From: Thiobacillus sp.
GTDB lineage: Bacteria; Pseudomonadota; Gammaproteobacteria; Burkholderiales; Thiobacillaceae
Reading direction: 5' to 3'
DNA length: 53,507 nt
Assembly (NCBI GenBank): GCA_019459055.1
Contig: JAIBEI010000006.1
Location: 1-53,507, forward strand
Part shown: positions 8,553 through 17,483 of the stretch, one piece after another
How the letters are laid out: every line of letters begins with the position of its first letter
Numbering within the stretch: the first letter of the stretch is position 1
Notes under the pieces: model-generated
What the model saw: only the letters and a program-made list of their open reading frames with translations
The model's database searches: none
What the model was told of the DNA's origin: nothing
Program-made: the position numbers and the translations under genes

Positions 8553-9848
8553 CTATGCGAAAAGCGCAGCGAATCCCTCACGTGTAGCACCACCACTGCG
8601 CAAGTCGAATGAATCAGAGTGCACGTCCACACATAACACATCCACCCGTGGCCGTAATTCACCGACCGAGGGCAATTCAAACGACGTCTCTTTCGAGCCA
8701 AGTAGCCCCTCGTACCATGGATAGATCAAAGCCAAACGCTCACATTGGTATTTGGTGGCATAGGCATGCATCTGATAAATGTCTGCGGGTGTTGGTTTCA
8801 AATACCCCGACCGACTGACCTCCACGCGCTTCCACTTGGTATCGCCAATTGCGGCAACCTGAGCACCACGCCACATCACCACGTCCGGCCTTAATCCAAA
8901 TGCGCGATGAGTCGCCGACCCAGAAACCGATGCCAAATAGCTCCCAGTATCCTGCGAGGACACCTGCAGGTTGCGGAAGGCCCCCGCACGCCGGCGCAAG
9001 ACAGAAGCGATAGCCGATTGAAACAGAAGATTCATGTCGAACAACAAGCCAGGCGACTCGTTTTGGCCGGCGCGTAGATCGGGGGATTGAAGCGAAAGAA
9101 TCCAGCGCACCCAATCAGCCACAACTCGATAGCGCATCGCATGCCGATTAAACACCAGGCGTTTGAGGTCCCGCATCTCAACCTGGGTTTCGTCCACCTC
9201 ATCAAATACCGCCATCAATTCCACCCAGCGTCGATTTAACTCTACGCTACGTATCCACGGCCTAACCGCTCCTAGACCCGTCTTGATAAGTTGGTTCCAA
9301 ACATTGTTGGCTGTCAGGTCATCAAAACGGCAGGCAATTCGATCAGGGCGGTTGGAATGGACCGCGAATTGACGACTGGCAACAATACAACCACGCACAA
9401 CTTGGAGGTCTTCCTCATGCACCTGATATTGGCGCAATAGGCCACCACGAATGATTTCGGTTACAGCATCAAAGAAGGCCGCGATAAAAACCTCAAGCAG
9501 CGGTGCACGACGCAGGTGCTGGCCAACCGAAAGATGCTGAAACAAGGGGAACTCTTCTGCTTCACGTAGCAATCGCAGAAGCACACCACGGCATTCCTCA
9601 GCCGGCTCAAGGTCAGCAACCTTTGGGAGAATCTCCAGCATGCGCTCCCCCAGGCTCACTACGCCGCAATACTGGGCGAGCCGTACAGAGCGATATCCAC
9701 GCTCGCAGAAACCTGGCCGGAGTTCGCTCAGGATCGAGAGATAGTCCGCTTCGCTATTGGTTAGCCCTGCCCCAGCGGCGTGTTCGCCGATAGGGATGGG
9801 CCGATGCTCAAACGCAGTGAGCTGTGGAGAATAAATTGCCGGTGTCAC
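8553..9848 (-). CDS. mcrC: McrC-like nuclease subunit of an McrBC restriction system
   Basis: A 431-residue protein of the McrC family, the nuclease partner recruited by McrB to cut modified DNA. The N-terminal half has the family pattern GVVSLGERMLEILPK and the helical LRRAPLLEVFIAAFF. The C-terminal catalytic core shows the PD-(D/E)xK arrangement: FGLRPDVVMW, then IGDTKWKR, then a Gln/Tyr helix (DIYQMHAYA). The start is a GTG four bases after the McrB stop, which implies translational coupling. The stop lies one base from the oppositely oriented 7457-8551 gene. The confident part is the family; the recognised modification is unknown. Confidence 0.9.
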   Translation of the reverse strand: MTPAIYSPQLTAFEHRPIPIGEHAAGAGLTNSEADYLSILSELRPGFCERGYRSVRLAQYCGVVSLGERMLEILPKVADLEPAEECRGVLLRLLREAEEFPLFQHLSVGQHLRRAPLLEVFIAAFFDAVTEIIRGGLLRQYQVHEEDLQVVRGCIVASRQFAVHSNRPDRIACRFDDLTANNVWNQLIKTGLGAVRPWIRSVELNRRWVELMAVFDEVDETQVEMRDLKRLVFNRHAMRYRVVADWVRWILSLQSPDLRAGQNESPGLLFDMNLLFQSAIASVLRRRAGAFRNLQVSSQDTGSYLASVSGSATHRAFGLRPDVVMWRGAQVAAIGDTKWKRVEVSRSGYLKPTPADIYQMHAYATKYQCERLALIYPWYEGLLGSKETSFELPSVGELRPRVDVLCVDVHSDSFDLRSGGATREGFAALFA

Positions 9849-9852
9849 CGGT

Positions 9853-12585
9853 TTAAACCACTTCGTCTATCTCTGCACTAGCCACAGCTGAAGCGTAAAC
9901 CCCGCTGAAACTGTCCTCAGACCAGCTGTCATCCAGCGTGACGACATATTTTGCCCGCTCAACCACCGTCCCATGCGCAGGGCTGCCCGGAAATAAGTCC
10001 TTATAGCGCAACTTCTCACGCCCAATGAATGGCGGGGCTGATGGCCCAACTGCAAGAACCATCGCTACCCGTGACAAATCATCAAAGAAATACTCTTGCA
10101 ACAACGGAATGATTTGCACGCGGAAAACCCGACGCAGATCAGCAAGCGAGGTTGCTGCCATCAGATAGGCATGCCCAATACGGTGATCACGGTCCAGCAA
10201 GTACTCCAGCCGGTCATTGATGCGTTTGAGTAGATTGCCTAGGTGAACCGCCCCAATATAACGATTGATCACCTCATAGTTCGGCTCCATCTCCTGAAAC
10301 TCGAAGCGGCGTCGCAGCGCAACATCCAACAGCGCGATCGATCGGTCCGCCGTATTCATCGTCCCGTAAATATCCAAGTTGGCTGGCACGCCAAAAGGTG
10401 GCTCAGCCACATCTGCCCCATCTCCACCTGGAAGCTGCACCACCATGCCTTGCGTCACTCGGCCTTCGTCATCAAGCACTACCCGCTTGTCAGTCTCGAT
10501 CAAAGTAATGAGCTCGCCAAATACCTTAGCAATGTTGGCGCGGTTAATCTCGTCAATAAAAAGTGCATAGCGTTTGGAAGGGTTAGCCCGTGCTTCATCG
10601 CAGATTTGTTTGAAGATGCCATCAACCACACGAAATTGTGTCGTCCCATCTTCGGCCGTCATGACGGGACGAATCCCGCGAATAAAATCTTCGTAGCTAA
10701 ATGAGGGGTGGAATGTCACCACGCGGTACCGTCGAATGGGCTCCTTTGCGCCGCTGGGGCCTACCTTCAGCAAGCGTACAAGCTCGGCAGATTCCTCATC
10801 CTGTTCTTGCCAATCCGATAGCAACTCCCATTCACCGCTTTCGCGTTTTGAAAAAATATAGGGTGGACGGCGAATGCTGACCTTTACCGTCTCCACAGTC
10901 TCAGGTGTATGTTCCTGCAAGTAGCCCCATAGCGTTGCATGCACAGATGCCGATGTTCGGCCACGCTGCTTTGTTTTAGCCTGCACTACAGGGTGATTGC
11001 GAATATCGGGCACTCGGGCGGAGCGATTCAGGTCTGCGAGTGTTGCCGCAATGACTGGCCGCCAACCGTAGTTGGTAAGGAGCTCCTGTAGCCAGGTGTC
11101 ATAGTCCACTTCGCTAGGCGTATCCGTATAGTTTGCGTACTGCTCTTGTAACCAATAAGTCTTGCCAGTACCCGGCGGGCCATAAAGAATCAAATTCTTA
11201 GGTGCCTGCTTACTCGAAAGCGCCATCGAAGCACTGTTGCCTGTGCGTTGTGCGGTGCCCGTGGGATATGCATAGCCAAAGGCGCTCTGATTCAAGAGCG
11301 CGTTACGTTTAACACCCGGCGCTGGATCAAAGTCATCCAAGGTTAGAGGCGTCTGCAACGGTTCGAATTCAGTCACATACAGCCAGGTTTTAAAGACCTC
11401 TGAGTTTTTGGGGCCTTTTCGCGTTTTCTTCACCGTCTCAGCGTCGGTAATCTTAGGCCATGGGCTTTCTATCCCGTCATTTCCATGCGATGTACGGAAT
11501 TGTTCGACCTTCATGCGATAAGGAAAACGTCCGCTACCCGAATTCAAGTAGAAATAAAAGGGCTGCTGCAATGCTTCATGGAATTCATCTCGTATCGGAA
11601 AACTCCACCAACTTGCCCACCCTCCCTTGGTGGCAATCGCTGCTTGCACTCGCTGAACATCACTTGCGCTTACGCTACCACCCCAGGTTCCAAGCAAGCA
11701 AAGCCCACTTACACGTTCTGTATTTCGCGTGTCGATCACTTCAAAACCTAAACGCTCAAATACCCGTGCGGCTTCATTGGTCGTAAACGTAAAGTCATTA
11801 GGCACACCTAGCAGATTTCTGAACACCGATTTAATGGATTTACTTTGTTCATCAACAATGACATGGCGGTAAGCCTCGACCCCCGGTTGCGTCTTCCATT
11901 GTTGTTCCGTCGTTTTTTTGAAGGCCTCCTCAACATCTTTTACCGAGAAGCGAAACTCTCGACCTTGCATCGTGAACGCAATTTTTTCGACCTCTTCTGG
12001 GATATCAGCCACACGGTATTCACCGCTATCACCAATGCGCCAGAGCAGATCACAAATGGCACGAAAGTCTTCTGCCAGAATGGTCTCCGCCGGTAGTGAG
12101 CTGATGTCGTATTTTTTGAAATAGACCACCGCTTGCTCATAGCGTGTGCCAATGCCTTGCGCTGCAAGTGAACCGGTTGGGAGAGGGCCCGGTTCAAATC
12201 CATTTGGCGCAGGGAAATTGGCTTGAAGCTGTTGTAGCCATGTCACACGTATCTTGAGGGGCGTATCTTGAACACCCATGGCCAGGTTGAGATAAACCGT
12301 GCGCATGTCAGCAGCAAAGGCCAAAACAACGTAGATCCCTCGTTGGATACCGTTTGTAAGACGTGGATCCATAATCCCAATCCACGGGACCGCAGCCCAG
12401 TTCCCAGGCAGCTTCGTTCCCTGTACGACAAACTTCTGTGTGCCATTGGGTGTATTGATTTTTTGCGCAATGCCGGCCGGAAAGGTGTCACGGATAAAAC
12501 CAGCAAGGGGGTGATCTCTAAGCGGCTGGGTTTTGGCCGTCAGATATTCACTAGCAACTCTTTGGATACCCTCTCTGATGCCCAT
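9853..12585 (-). CDS. mcrB: McrB-like AAA+ GTPase with N-terminal DUF3578 domain
   Basis: A 910-residue modular McrB. The N-terminal region (about 1-190) resembles the MrcB_N/DUF3578 DNA-recognition domain. A middle region near residues 290-420 resembles an EVE/PUA-like modified-base reader (CLLGTWGGSV; KTWLYVTEFEPLQ). The C-terminal AAA+ motor has Walker A GPPGTGKT near residue 470, Walker B-like LFIDEINRANIAKVFGE near 680, and MNTADRSIALLDVALRRRFEF near 747, the McrB signature in place of the usual sensor. I chose the ATG at 12585 because GGGGGAG lies just before it; an in-frame start at 12627 is possible. It should assemble as a GTP-driven ring and recruit McrC. Confidence 0.9.
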   Translation of the reverse strand: MGIREGIQRVASEYLTAKTQPLRDHPLAGFIRDTFPAGIAQKINTPNGTQKFVVQGTKLPGNWAAVPWIGIMDPRLTNGIQRGIYVVLAFAADMRTVYLNLAMGVQDTPLKIRVTWLQQLQANFPAPNGFEPGPLPTGSLAAQGIGTRYEQAVVYFKKYDISSLPAETILAEDFRAICDLLWRIGDSGEYRVADIPEEVEKIAFTMQGREFRFSVKDVEEAFKKTTEQQWKTQPGVEAYRHVIVDEQSKSIKSVFRNLLGVPNDFTFTTNEAARVFERLGFEVIDTRNTERVSGLCLLGTWGGSVSASDVQRVQAAIATKGGWASWWSFPIRDEFHEALQQPFYFYLNSGSGRFPYRMKVEQFRTSHGNDGIESPWPKITDAETVKKTRKGPKNSEVFKTWLYVTEFEPLQTPLTLDDFDPAPGVKRNALLNQSAFGYAYPTGTAQRTGNSASMALSSKQAPKNLILYGPPGTGKTYWLQEQYANYTDTPSEVDYDTWLQELLTNYGWRPVIAATLADLNRSARVPDIRNHPVVQAKTKQRGRTSASVHATLWGYLQEHTPETVETVKVSIRRPPYIFSKRESGEWELLSDWQEQDEESAELVRLLKVGPSGAKEPIRRYRVVTFHPSFSYEDFIRGIRPVMTAEDGTTQFRVVDGIFKQICDEARANPSKRYALFIDEINRANIAKVFGELITLIETDKRVVLDDEGRVTQGMVVQLPGGDGADVAEPPFGVPANLDIYGTMNTADRSIALLDVALRRRFEFQEMEPNYEVINRYIGAVHLGNLLKRINDRLEYLLDRDHRIGHAYLMAATSLADLRRVFRVQIIPLLQEYFFDDLSRVAMVLAVGPSAPPFIGREKLRYKDLFPGSPAHGTVVERAKYVVTLDDSWSEDSFSGVYASAVASAEIDEVV

Positions 12586-12701
12586 GTCTCCCCCTTTTGT
12601 TTTGCGTAGAAGGTCACGCATGACCATTCATTTAATGTCTGAAGTATTTCTGCCAGACACTGAAGTGTTTATTGCTGGCCCAATTTATCTATCTCTTCTC
12701 G

Positions 12702-13766
12702 CTAAATCTCTTGAAGGTCAAGCAACCAGGCGCTGAGTCGATCAGGTTGCTGTGCCTGTCTCAACAATAATTCATGTACAGCGTAGTGTGGCCTGTGTTC
12801 GTCAAGCTCACCATGCCACTCTGCGATCTTGGCATGTAGCGCCACTGTTGTTACTTGCAGCTCCCCTTCCCTGACCTTTTTGCGTAAGGTCCTTCGAAGA
12901 CTGTCGTATTTAAGTTGGAATTCCTCGGTCCACCTATTAGGTAGTTCGAGTAAAGATTGCAAGTTCTGCAAATGTAAATTCTTTGTCGAGTCCGTCGCCG
13001 CACCTTCAACACGCGTCAATGGCCAATCATGGATAAGCGAGTACGCCCCAAAACCTGACCTAAAATATGGGTGAAACCAGTCACCAAACGCATTTGCCGC
13101 GCCAGCCTGAAAGACATCCTTCGTCCCCTTGCATGGAGGCTCATTACATCTATGACAGATGGGAGTGAGATTGTGAGGTGCGATGGAGAGAAGCGGATAC
13201 TTCGCCTTTGACACCCAATGATCAACTTTTGGGTTGCCTAGCGGGCCACCACAAAATACGCAAACCTCTAGCCCGTTCAATTTTCTGAACTGTTCAACGA
13301 AATCTTTGTAGAAAATGCGACGTGTTTTGCTGGGTTTTCCTGATGTAGAAAAAGGCACCCCAACACTCTTAAGTCTTTCGTAAAATGCCTCGTTGAGTTC
13401 TTTGAAGGCATTCCATTTCGGCAAGCCTTTCAGTGGTGCTGGCCAAGCAGCGTGTCGATGCTTGAATTGGCGGTCTGCATCACGAACCTCTTTGATCCAC
13501 ACCTGCAGTCTAGCTTTAGCTGTATTGGACTGCCCTGCTAATTGTCTAGCAGCTTTGAGGAGCCGTTCATGTTTTGGTCGTGGCAATAGAAAATTCCAAA
13601 GCCAGGTTTGAACGCCTTCGTCTGGGTGGACAGCCGACAGTGCACTTTTGGAAACACCAATCGGCTTAGTCGCAGGTTCGCATAGCCAAAGAACAAGGTT
13701 AACCTGCAAATCAAAACCTGCCTGAAGGCCTTTCCAGCACCGCACTCGATGGATTGGCCTAAGCAT
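12702..13766 (-). CDS. HNH endonuclease, PtuB-like partner of the adjacent ATPase
   Basis: A 354-residue protein. The HNH core lies near residues 165-215: CVFCGGPLGNPKVDHWVSK, then APHNLTPICHRCNEPPCKG, giving two Cys-x2-Cys zinc pairs around the Asp-His and Asn positions. The N-terminal part is basic and helical, the C-terminal part helical. Its ATG overlaps the end of the AAA ATPase gene by 8 bases, which is strong evidence of a co-translated pair. An AAA ATPase followed by an HNH protein is the layout of Septu (PtuA-PtuB) and of the effector module of some retrons. No reverse transcriptase is present here. Cleavage target unknown. Confidence 0.85.
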   Translation of the reverse strand: MLRPIHRVRCWKGLQAGFDLQVNLVLWLCEPATKPIGVSKSALSAVHPDEGVQTWLWNFLLPRPKHERLLKAARQLAGQSNTAKARLQVWIKEVRDADRQFKHRHAAWPAPLKGLPKWNAFKELNEAFYERLKSVGVPFSTSGKPSKTRRIFYKDFVEQFRKLNGLEVCVFCGGPLGNPKVDHWVSKAKYPLLSIAPHNLTPICHRCNEPPCKGTKDVFQAGAANAFGDWFHPYFRSGFGAYSLIHDWPLTRVEGAATDSTKNLHLQNLQSLLELPNRWTEEFQLKYDSLRRTLRKKVREGELQVTTVALHAKIAEWHGELDEHRPHYAVHELLLRQAQQPDRLSAWLLDLQEI

Positions 13767-15555
13767 CTTTTGGCCCCTCTCGCTCCAAACGGTTGAGAAT
13801 GGTGCGAAGTTCACTTCGGTAGTAACCCGACCCCATTTCTTCTACCAAAGCTTTGATTTTCGCCACATCCAGTTCGGTGCCTGTAGCGGGATCCATTAGG
13901 GACTCGATATATTCCTCGGCTCGCTTTCCAATACTGTCATGGGCACCAAAAATACGAACCATCAACTCACTTGGGTCGGTGGCAAAGGTCTTATCTTCAA
14001 TCGTTACGGCCACAGAACCCGCGTTTGTTTTCTGCACCATCACAATCTCATCGTTGAACACGTCCGATAGCACGATCGCTGAGTGTGTGGAAATCAGTAC
14101 ATCGTTGGCCGTATTGCCGATGGCTTCATCGATGATGTCGACGATCTCGCGTTTCCATTTATCGTTGAAATGAGTTTCCGGTTCGTCGAGCAACAGCAAC
14201 GCATCTTGCTGACCTTCCAATAAGTGGAACAAGGCCATGCGGCCCAACACCATTTGCTCACCATCCGAGAGTTCTTCGTAGCGCAGTACGCCAATGTCCT
14301 GCCCGGGAGCCGTCTTGGTGCCCGCATCGGCCACAGGCTGGCCGCGCAAGCGCAAGAGCACATCATCGAACAGACCGGCCTGATTCAACTCCAGTAAACG
14401 GGTGAATAGCTCAAATCGTGTGGCGTCCTTCGCGCCACCCAGCAGCACCCATAGCGCCTCGCCCTGTGTGGCGCAGGTGGCGAGCTCGTCGCTTGCGGCT
14501 GAGCGAGTCGGCAAGTCCATGGGGTTGAAGGCGCCTTTCAGATCGAAGATAACGGTACGGCGTGCTTCCAGTGGATGCGGCTCGGAAACCACCTCCCCTG
14601 CGCAAAGCCACCAGTCATGCGCTGTCTCGCGCAGCTTTCGGTCCCAGGTGGCTGTTTGCAGACGGCTGCGAAAACCTACTGATACTAGGTGGTGCCAGCC
14701 GCCACGCTCCAGTAGCTCTTGCAGCGCATTCTTATTGTCATCGCGGTGGCGCAGCTTGGCCATGGCTAAGTCTATTTCGGCGCGAGCCGTGTAGTCGGAA
14801 GTCTCGATAAAGGCTTGTGGCAAGGCCACCGCTAGCAGCGCGCACTTAAGCAAGGTGGCATCGAGCAGAATCGGGCGGCGGAACGAACCAGCGTCGGTCG
14901 CTGCAAAGTTCTGGCCATTTTGTACCGTGCCGCGTGCCTCTTTACGTGCGGCCTCCAGCATCGTCTCCTGGGCATTCGTCCAGCCTGCTGGCCGTTCGTC
15001 GCTCAATATGTCGTCGCTCACTTCCAGCAATCCTTGTGCAACCTGGTTGCGGCTCCAGACAGAACGCCAAGGGCGCAAGTCGCCGGTTGTATAGGCCAGC
15101 ACTGCCTTGGGCATCGCGATGCCTGGGCTTTGTGGCCAAGTGCCGCGGGGAACCAGTGCGGCGAATCCGTTCGGCCCCGGACCGGCGCGCATCAGCTCGA
15201 TGGCATTCTCAAGCCGCTCGGCCGGGGTATCGTCGGGCCAGAAAAAACCGGACGACACCCAGATGCTCGCTTCGGACTTGGTCCCCGGACAGTCGATCAA
15301 GAAAGTGTGATGGTCAGAATGGCCGCGGCGTCCCAACTCGTACATCAAACTCACGGGGAAAGGTGGCAATCGCTCGTCCGCCAGCGCCAGAAACACCTCG
15401 GCCACCGCACGCAACAAGTTGGACTTGCCGCTGCCATTAACGCCCACCACAAAGCGGATGGCGCAATCGCGCGCTAACGGCGAGCCACTGGCGAAACACA
15501 CCTTGATGTCGGAGATGGGTGGGTAGTTTTGCAGGTGCAGATAACGAAGACGCAT
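13759..15555 (-). CDS. AAA (ABC/SMC-like) ATPase, PtuA-like, restriction-associated
   Basis: A 598-residue ATPase. Walker A is GVNGSGKSN near residue 40. The signature region ELSDGEQMVLGRM is followed by Walker B ALLLLDEPETHFND near residue 455, and the switch histidine ISTHSAIV comes after. The region between the two ATP motifs is helical but too short for the zinc-hook coiled coil of RloC or Rad50. The ATG follows the hsdS stop by two bases, with GGAGGAG inside the hsdS end, and the HNH gene begins inside its 3' end. The context fits a sensor ATPase controlling the HNH nuclease, embedded in a type I restriction locus. Confidence 0.87.
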   Translation of the reverse strand: MRLRYLHLQNYPPISDIKVCFASGSPLARDCAIRFVVGVNGSGKSNLLRAVAEVFLALADERLPPFPVSLMYELGRRGHSDHHTFLIDCPGTKSEASIWVSSGFFWPDDTPAERLENAIELMRAGPGPNGFAALVPRGTWPQSPGIAMPKAVLAYTTGDLRPWRSVWSRNQVAQGLLEVSDDILSDERPAGWTNAQETMLEAARKEARGTVQNGQNFAATDAGSFRRPILLDATLLKCALLAVALPQAFIETSDYTARAEIDLAMAKLRHRDDNKNALQELLERGGWHHLVSVGFRSRLQTATWDRKLRETAHDWWLCAGEVVSEPHPLEARRTVIFDLKGAFNPMDLPTRSAASDELATCATQGEALWVLLGGAKDATRFELFTRLLELNQAGLFDDVLLRLRGQPVADAGTKTAPGQDIGVLRYEELSDGEQMVLGRMALFHLLEGQQDALLLLDEPETHFNDKWKREIVDIIDEAIGNTANDVLISTHSAIVLSDVFNDEIVMVQKTNAGSVAVTIEDKTFATDPSELMVRIFGAHDSIGKRAEEYIESLMDPATGTELDVAKIKALVEEMGSGYYRSELRTILNRLEREGPKDA

Positions 15556-15557
15556 GT

Positions 15558-17483
15558 CTACTCCTCCAGCACGATCTGACTGACCTGCACCCCAAGCCTA
15601 TGAGCGAGGTCAGCGGCCAGTTCATTGAGCGTGGCGTAGTGCTTGCCTTGATCCACCAGCTCAGTCCGGTCCTTGTCATTCTCATCGACCAAGTCTGCCA
15701 CCTGGAACATCCCACCTGCACCGGCGTGCTCGGAGGTCTCGAAGTCCGGTACCACTGTGAAGAAATACGAGGTTTCGCCCGCCGATAGTGACTTGCGCAA
15801 GGCTGCCACGTCGGCAAGGCGTGTGAACTCTTCTGGCCGCAGTGGACGAAAGGCCTTGAGGTATTCGCGCACGCCGCTGTCCAGATTTTGTTTGGGTAAG
15901 GTCACCTTGGCGATCAGGCCCAGCGCGGCTAACTGGCTCAGGGTGCGGCGGATACGGTTGTTCAGATTGGAGCCGAAGGGCTGTAGGCCTTGTTGCATCT
16001 CGATATCATCGCAAAAGCGGGAAAACACATCCGGGTCTTCGGCCAGCAGCGGTTGTTCAGTCTGCTTGCAGTATGTAGTAATAGCAGCGAACACCTGGCG
16101 CTGGAATTCGCTCAATTCACCGAGTAACCAGTGGCGGGCGGAACGCTCCGAGTCTTCTGCACGCGCTGGGGTGAGTTTAGGCTCGTTGGCGGGTTGACTG
16201 AGCTTTGCGCCGCGTCCGCGCAGGAGTTTGTCGCGTATGTTGGATGCCGCAGCAACTTCGGTGGCGTGTTGTTCTCGCCAAGCGGACGTTGCATCTCCTT
16301 TGAGAGTCTCGACTCGAAGCACTTCAATTAATCTGTCCATGCAAGTGCGTGATAGTCGAGAAGCCTTCACCGCTTCAAGCAGAACGGTCAGCCGCCGGGA
16401 AAACTCTTGCTGTAAGGGAACTGGCGGCTTGGGTAACTTGATGCCTCGAACGATGTCGAGGTTCAGGTTTTCCTGCTGGCCACCTCTGCCGAGTGAACGC
16501 ACCGATTCATATGAAAGTTGAAGCCAAACCCATAAATAGTCGGGCAACAAATCATCACTCGGAAAAAGCGCAGCACATGCCTGGTTACAGGTAGCGTCAA
16601 TCAGGAGCTTTCCGGTACGCCCGCGTGTTTGCCCTTGACCGTACATCGCCAGCATTACAGTTTGCTTCGGGTAGGCCTTCGCATTGCTACGTTGAATGCC
16701 AAGCTCTGTTACACGCTCCTCAGTCGAAGCAATGAGATCATCTTTCAGATCCGTTGATTTGACCCAGGCAATACTGCCTCCGTAGCTATCGGCTTGCTCC
16801 CGGGGAGGCGTTCCACCTGTTCCGACGGTAACAAAGTTGCCGAGTTTCACGGCCGGCCATTGCGCATTGAACTTTGGATTGGGATCACCAAACATCTCAA
16901 CGAACAGCTGGCGTTTTGTTCTAGCCAGAAGGTCATCGAAGTCGTCCCGACGCTTAGCCACAGCCTCCGCCTGCCGTAGCACATTAATAATGCGCTGTTG
17001 TTCGGGGAGTGTGGGGAGGGGAATCTTGAATGAGGCAAGAGCGCTGCTCTCAATGCCCGCTTGGCTGACCCAGCGTTTGGCCCGCGTCTTGGAATAACCC
17101 ATCGCCCAAAGCAGGTGTAAGTAACTGGCTAAGTACTCTGGCAAAACCAGTTCGCGTTGTACACGCAGTCGCGTCATATGGTTTGAAAAGACGTATTCGC
17201 CTTCTTGATCAAACACTGCGGACTTTCCGACCCACTCCTCACTATTGGTGTTGTTAAAGATGACGTCGCCTGCTGTCAACGTATATCGTTCTGCCTCCTT
17301 GATACTGGCCGAAATGTGCTTAATTCCTTCGAGGGTGATTTTTCCATCTGGCGTGACGTTGTGCGTGCGAATCTGCGGTGTCGTGCCTTCATCTTCTTCG
17401 CCAGGTTTTTGTGCGAATCCTGGCTGCAGATCAAGAACGACATTTCGAACGGTCGTCTCTCTCCAGCTATCTGGCAATCTCAT
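15558..17483 (-). CDS. hsdS: Type I restriction specificity subunit HsdS with C-terminal extension
   Basis: Residues 1-420 form a normal two-target HsdS: two target-recognition domains, each followed by a conserved region (PLPTLPEQQRIINVLRQAEA near 160-190, and PKPPVPLQQEFSRRL near 355). It determines which DNA sequence the HsdM and HsdR subunits act on. Residues about 430-641 are extra. They begin with a charged linker and contain a probable winged-helix segment (LSEFQRQVFAAITTY then SNLNNRIRRTLSQLAALG) and a mixed C-terminal part. Usual HsdS proteins stop near 400-450 residues. It overlaps hsdM by 4 bases (ATGA). The extension could contact the downstream ATPase; that is inference. Confidence 0.93.
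   Translation of the reverse strand: MRLPDSWRETTVRNVVLDLQPGFAQKPGEEDEGTTPQIRTHNVTPDGKITLEGIKHISASIKEAERYTLTAGDVIFNNTNSEEWVGKSAVFDQEGEYVFSNHMTRLRVQRELVLPEYLASYLHLLWAMGYSKTRAKRWVSQAGIESSALASFKIPLPTLPEQQRIINVLRQAEAVAKRRDDFDDLLARTKRQLFVEMFGDPNPKFNAQWPAVKLGNFVTVGTGGTPPREQADSYGGSIAWVKSTDLKDDLIASTEERVTELGIQRSNAKAYPKQTVMLAMYGQGQTRGRTGKLLIDATCNQACAALFPSDDLLPDYLWVWLQLSYESVRSLGRGGQQENLNLDIVRGIKLPKPPVPLQQEFSRRLTVLLEAVKASRLSRTCMDRLIEVLRVETLKGDATSAWREQHATEVAAASNIRDKLLRGRGAKLSQPANEPKLTPARAEDSERSARHWLLGELSEFQRQVFAAITTYCKQTEQPLLAEDPDVFSRFCDDIEMQQGLQPFGSNLNNRIRRTLSQLAALGLIAKVTLPKQNLDSGVREYLKAFRPLRPEEFTRLADVAALRKSLSAGETSYFFTVVPDFETSEHAGAGGMFQVADLVDENDKDRTELVDQGKHYATLNELAADLAHRLGVQVSQIVLEE

Noticed and set aside
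9853-13766. Retron or BREX/DISARM assignment of the island
   Set aside because: No reverse transcriptase, msr/msd, PglZ, BrxC or DrmA-like gene is present.
13759-15555. RloC/PrrC anticodon nuclease identity for the AAA gene
   Set aside because: No zinc-hook coiled coil or ACNase motif; the neighbouring HNH gene fits a PtuAB-like pair better.
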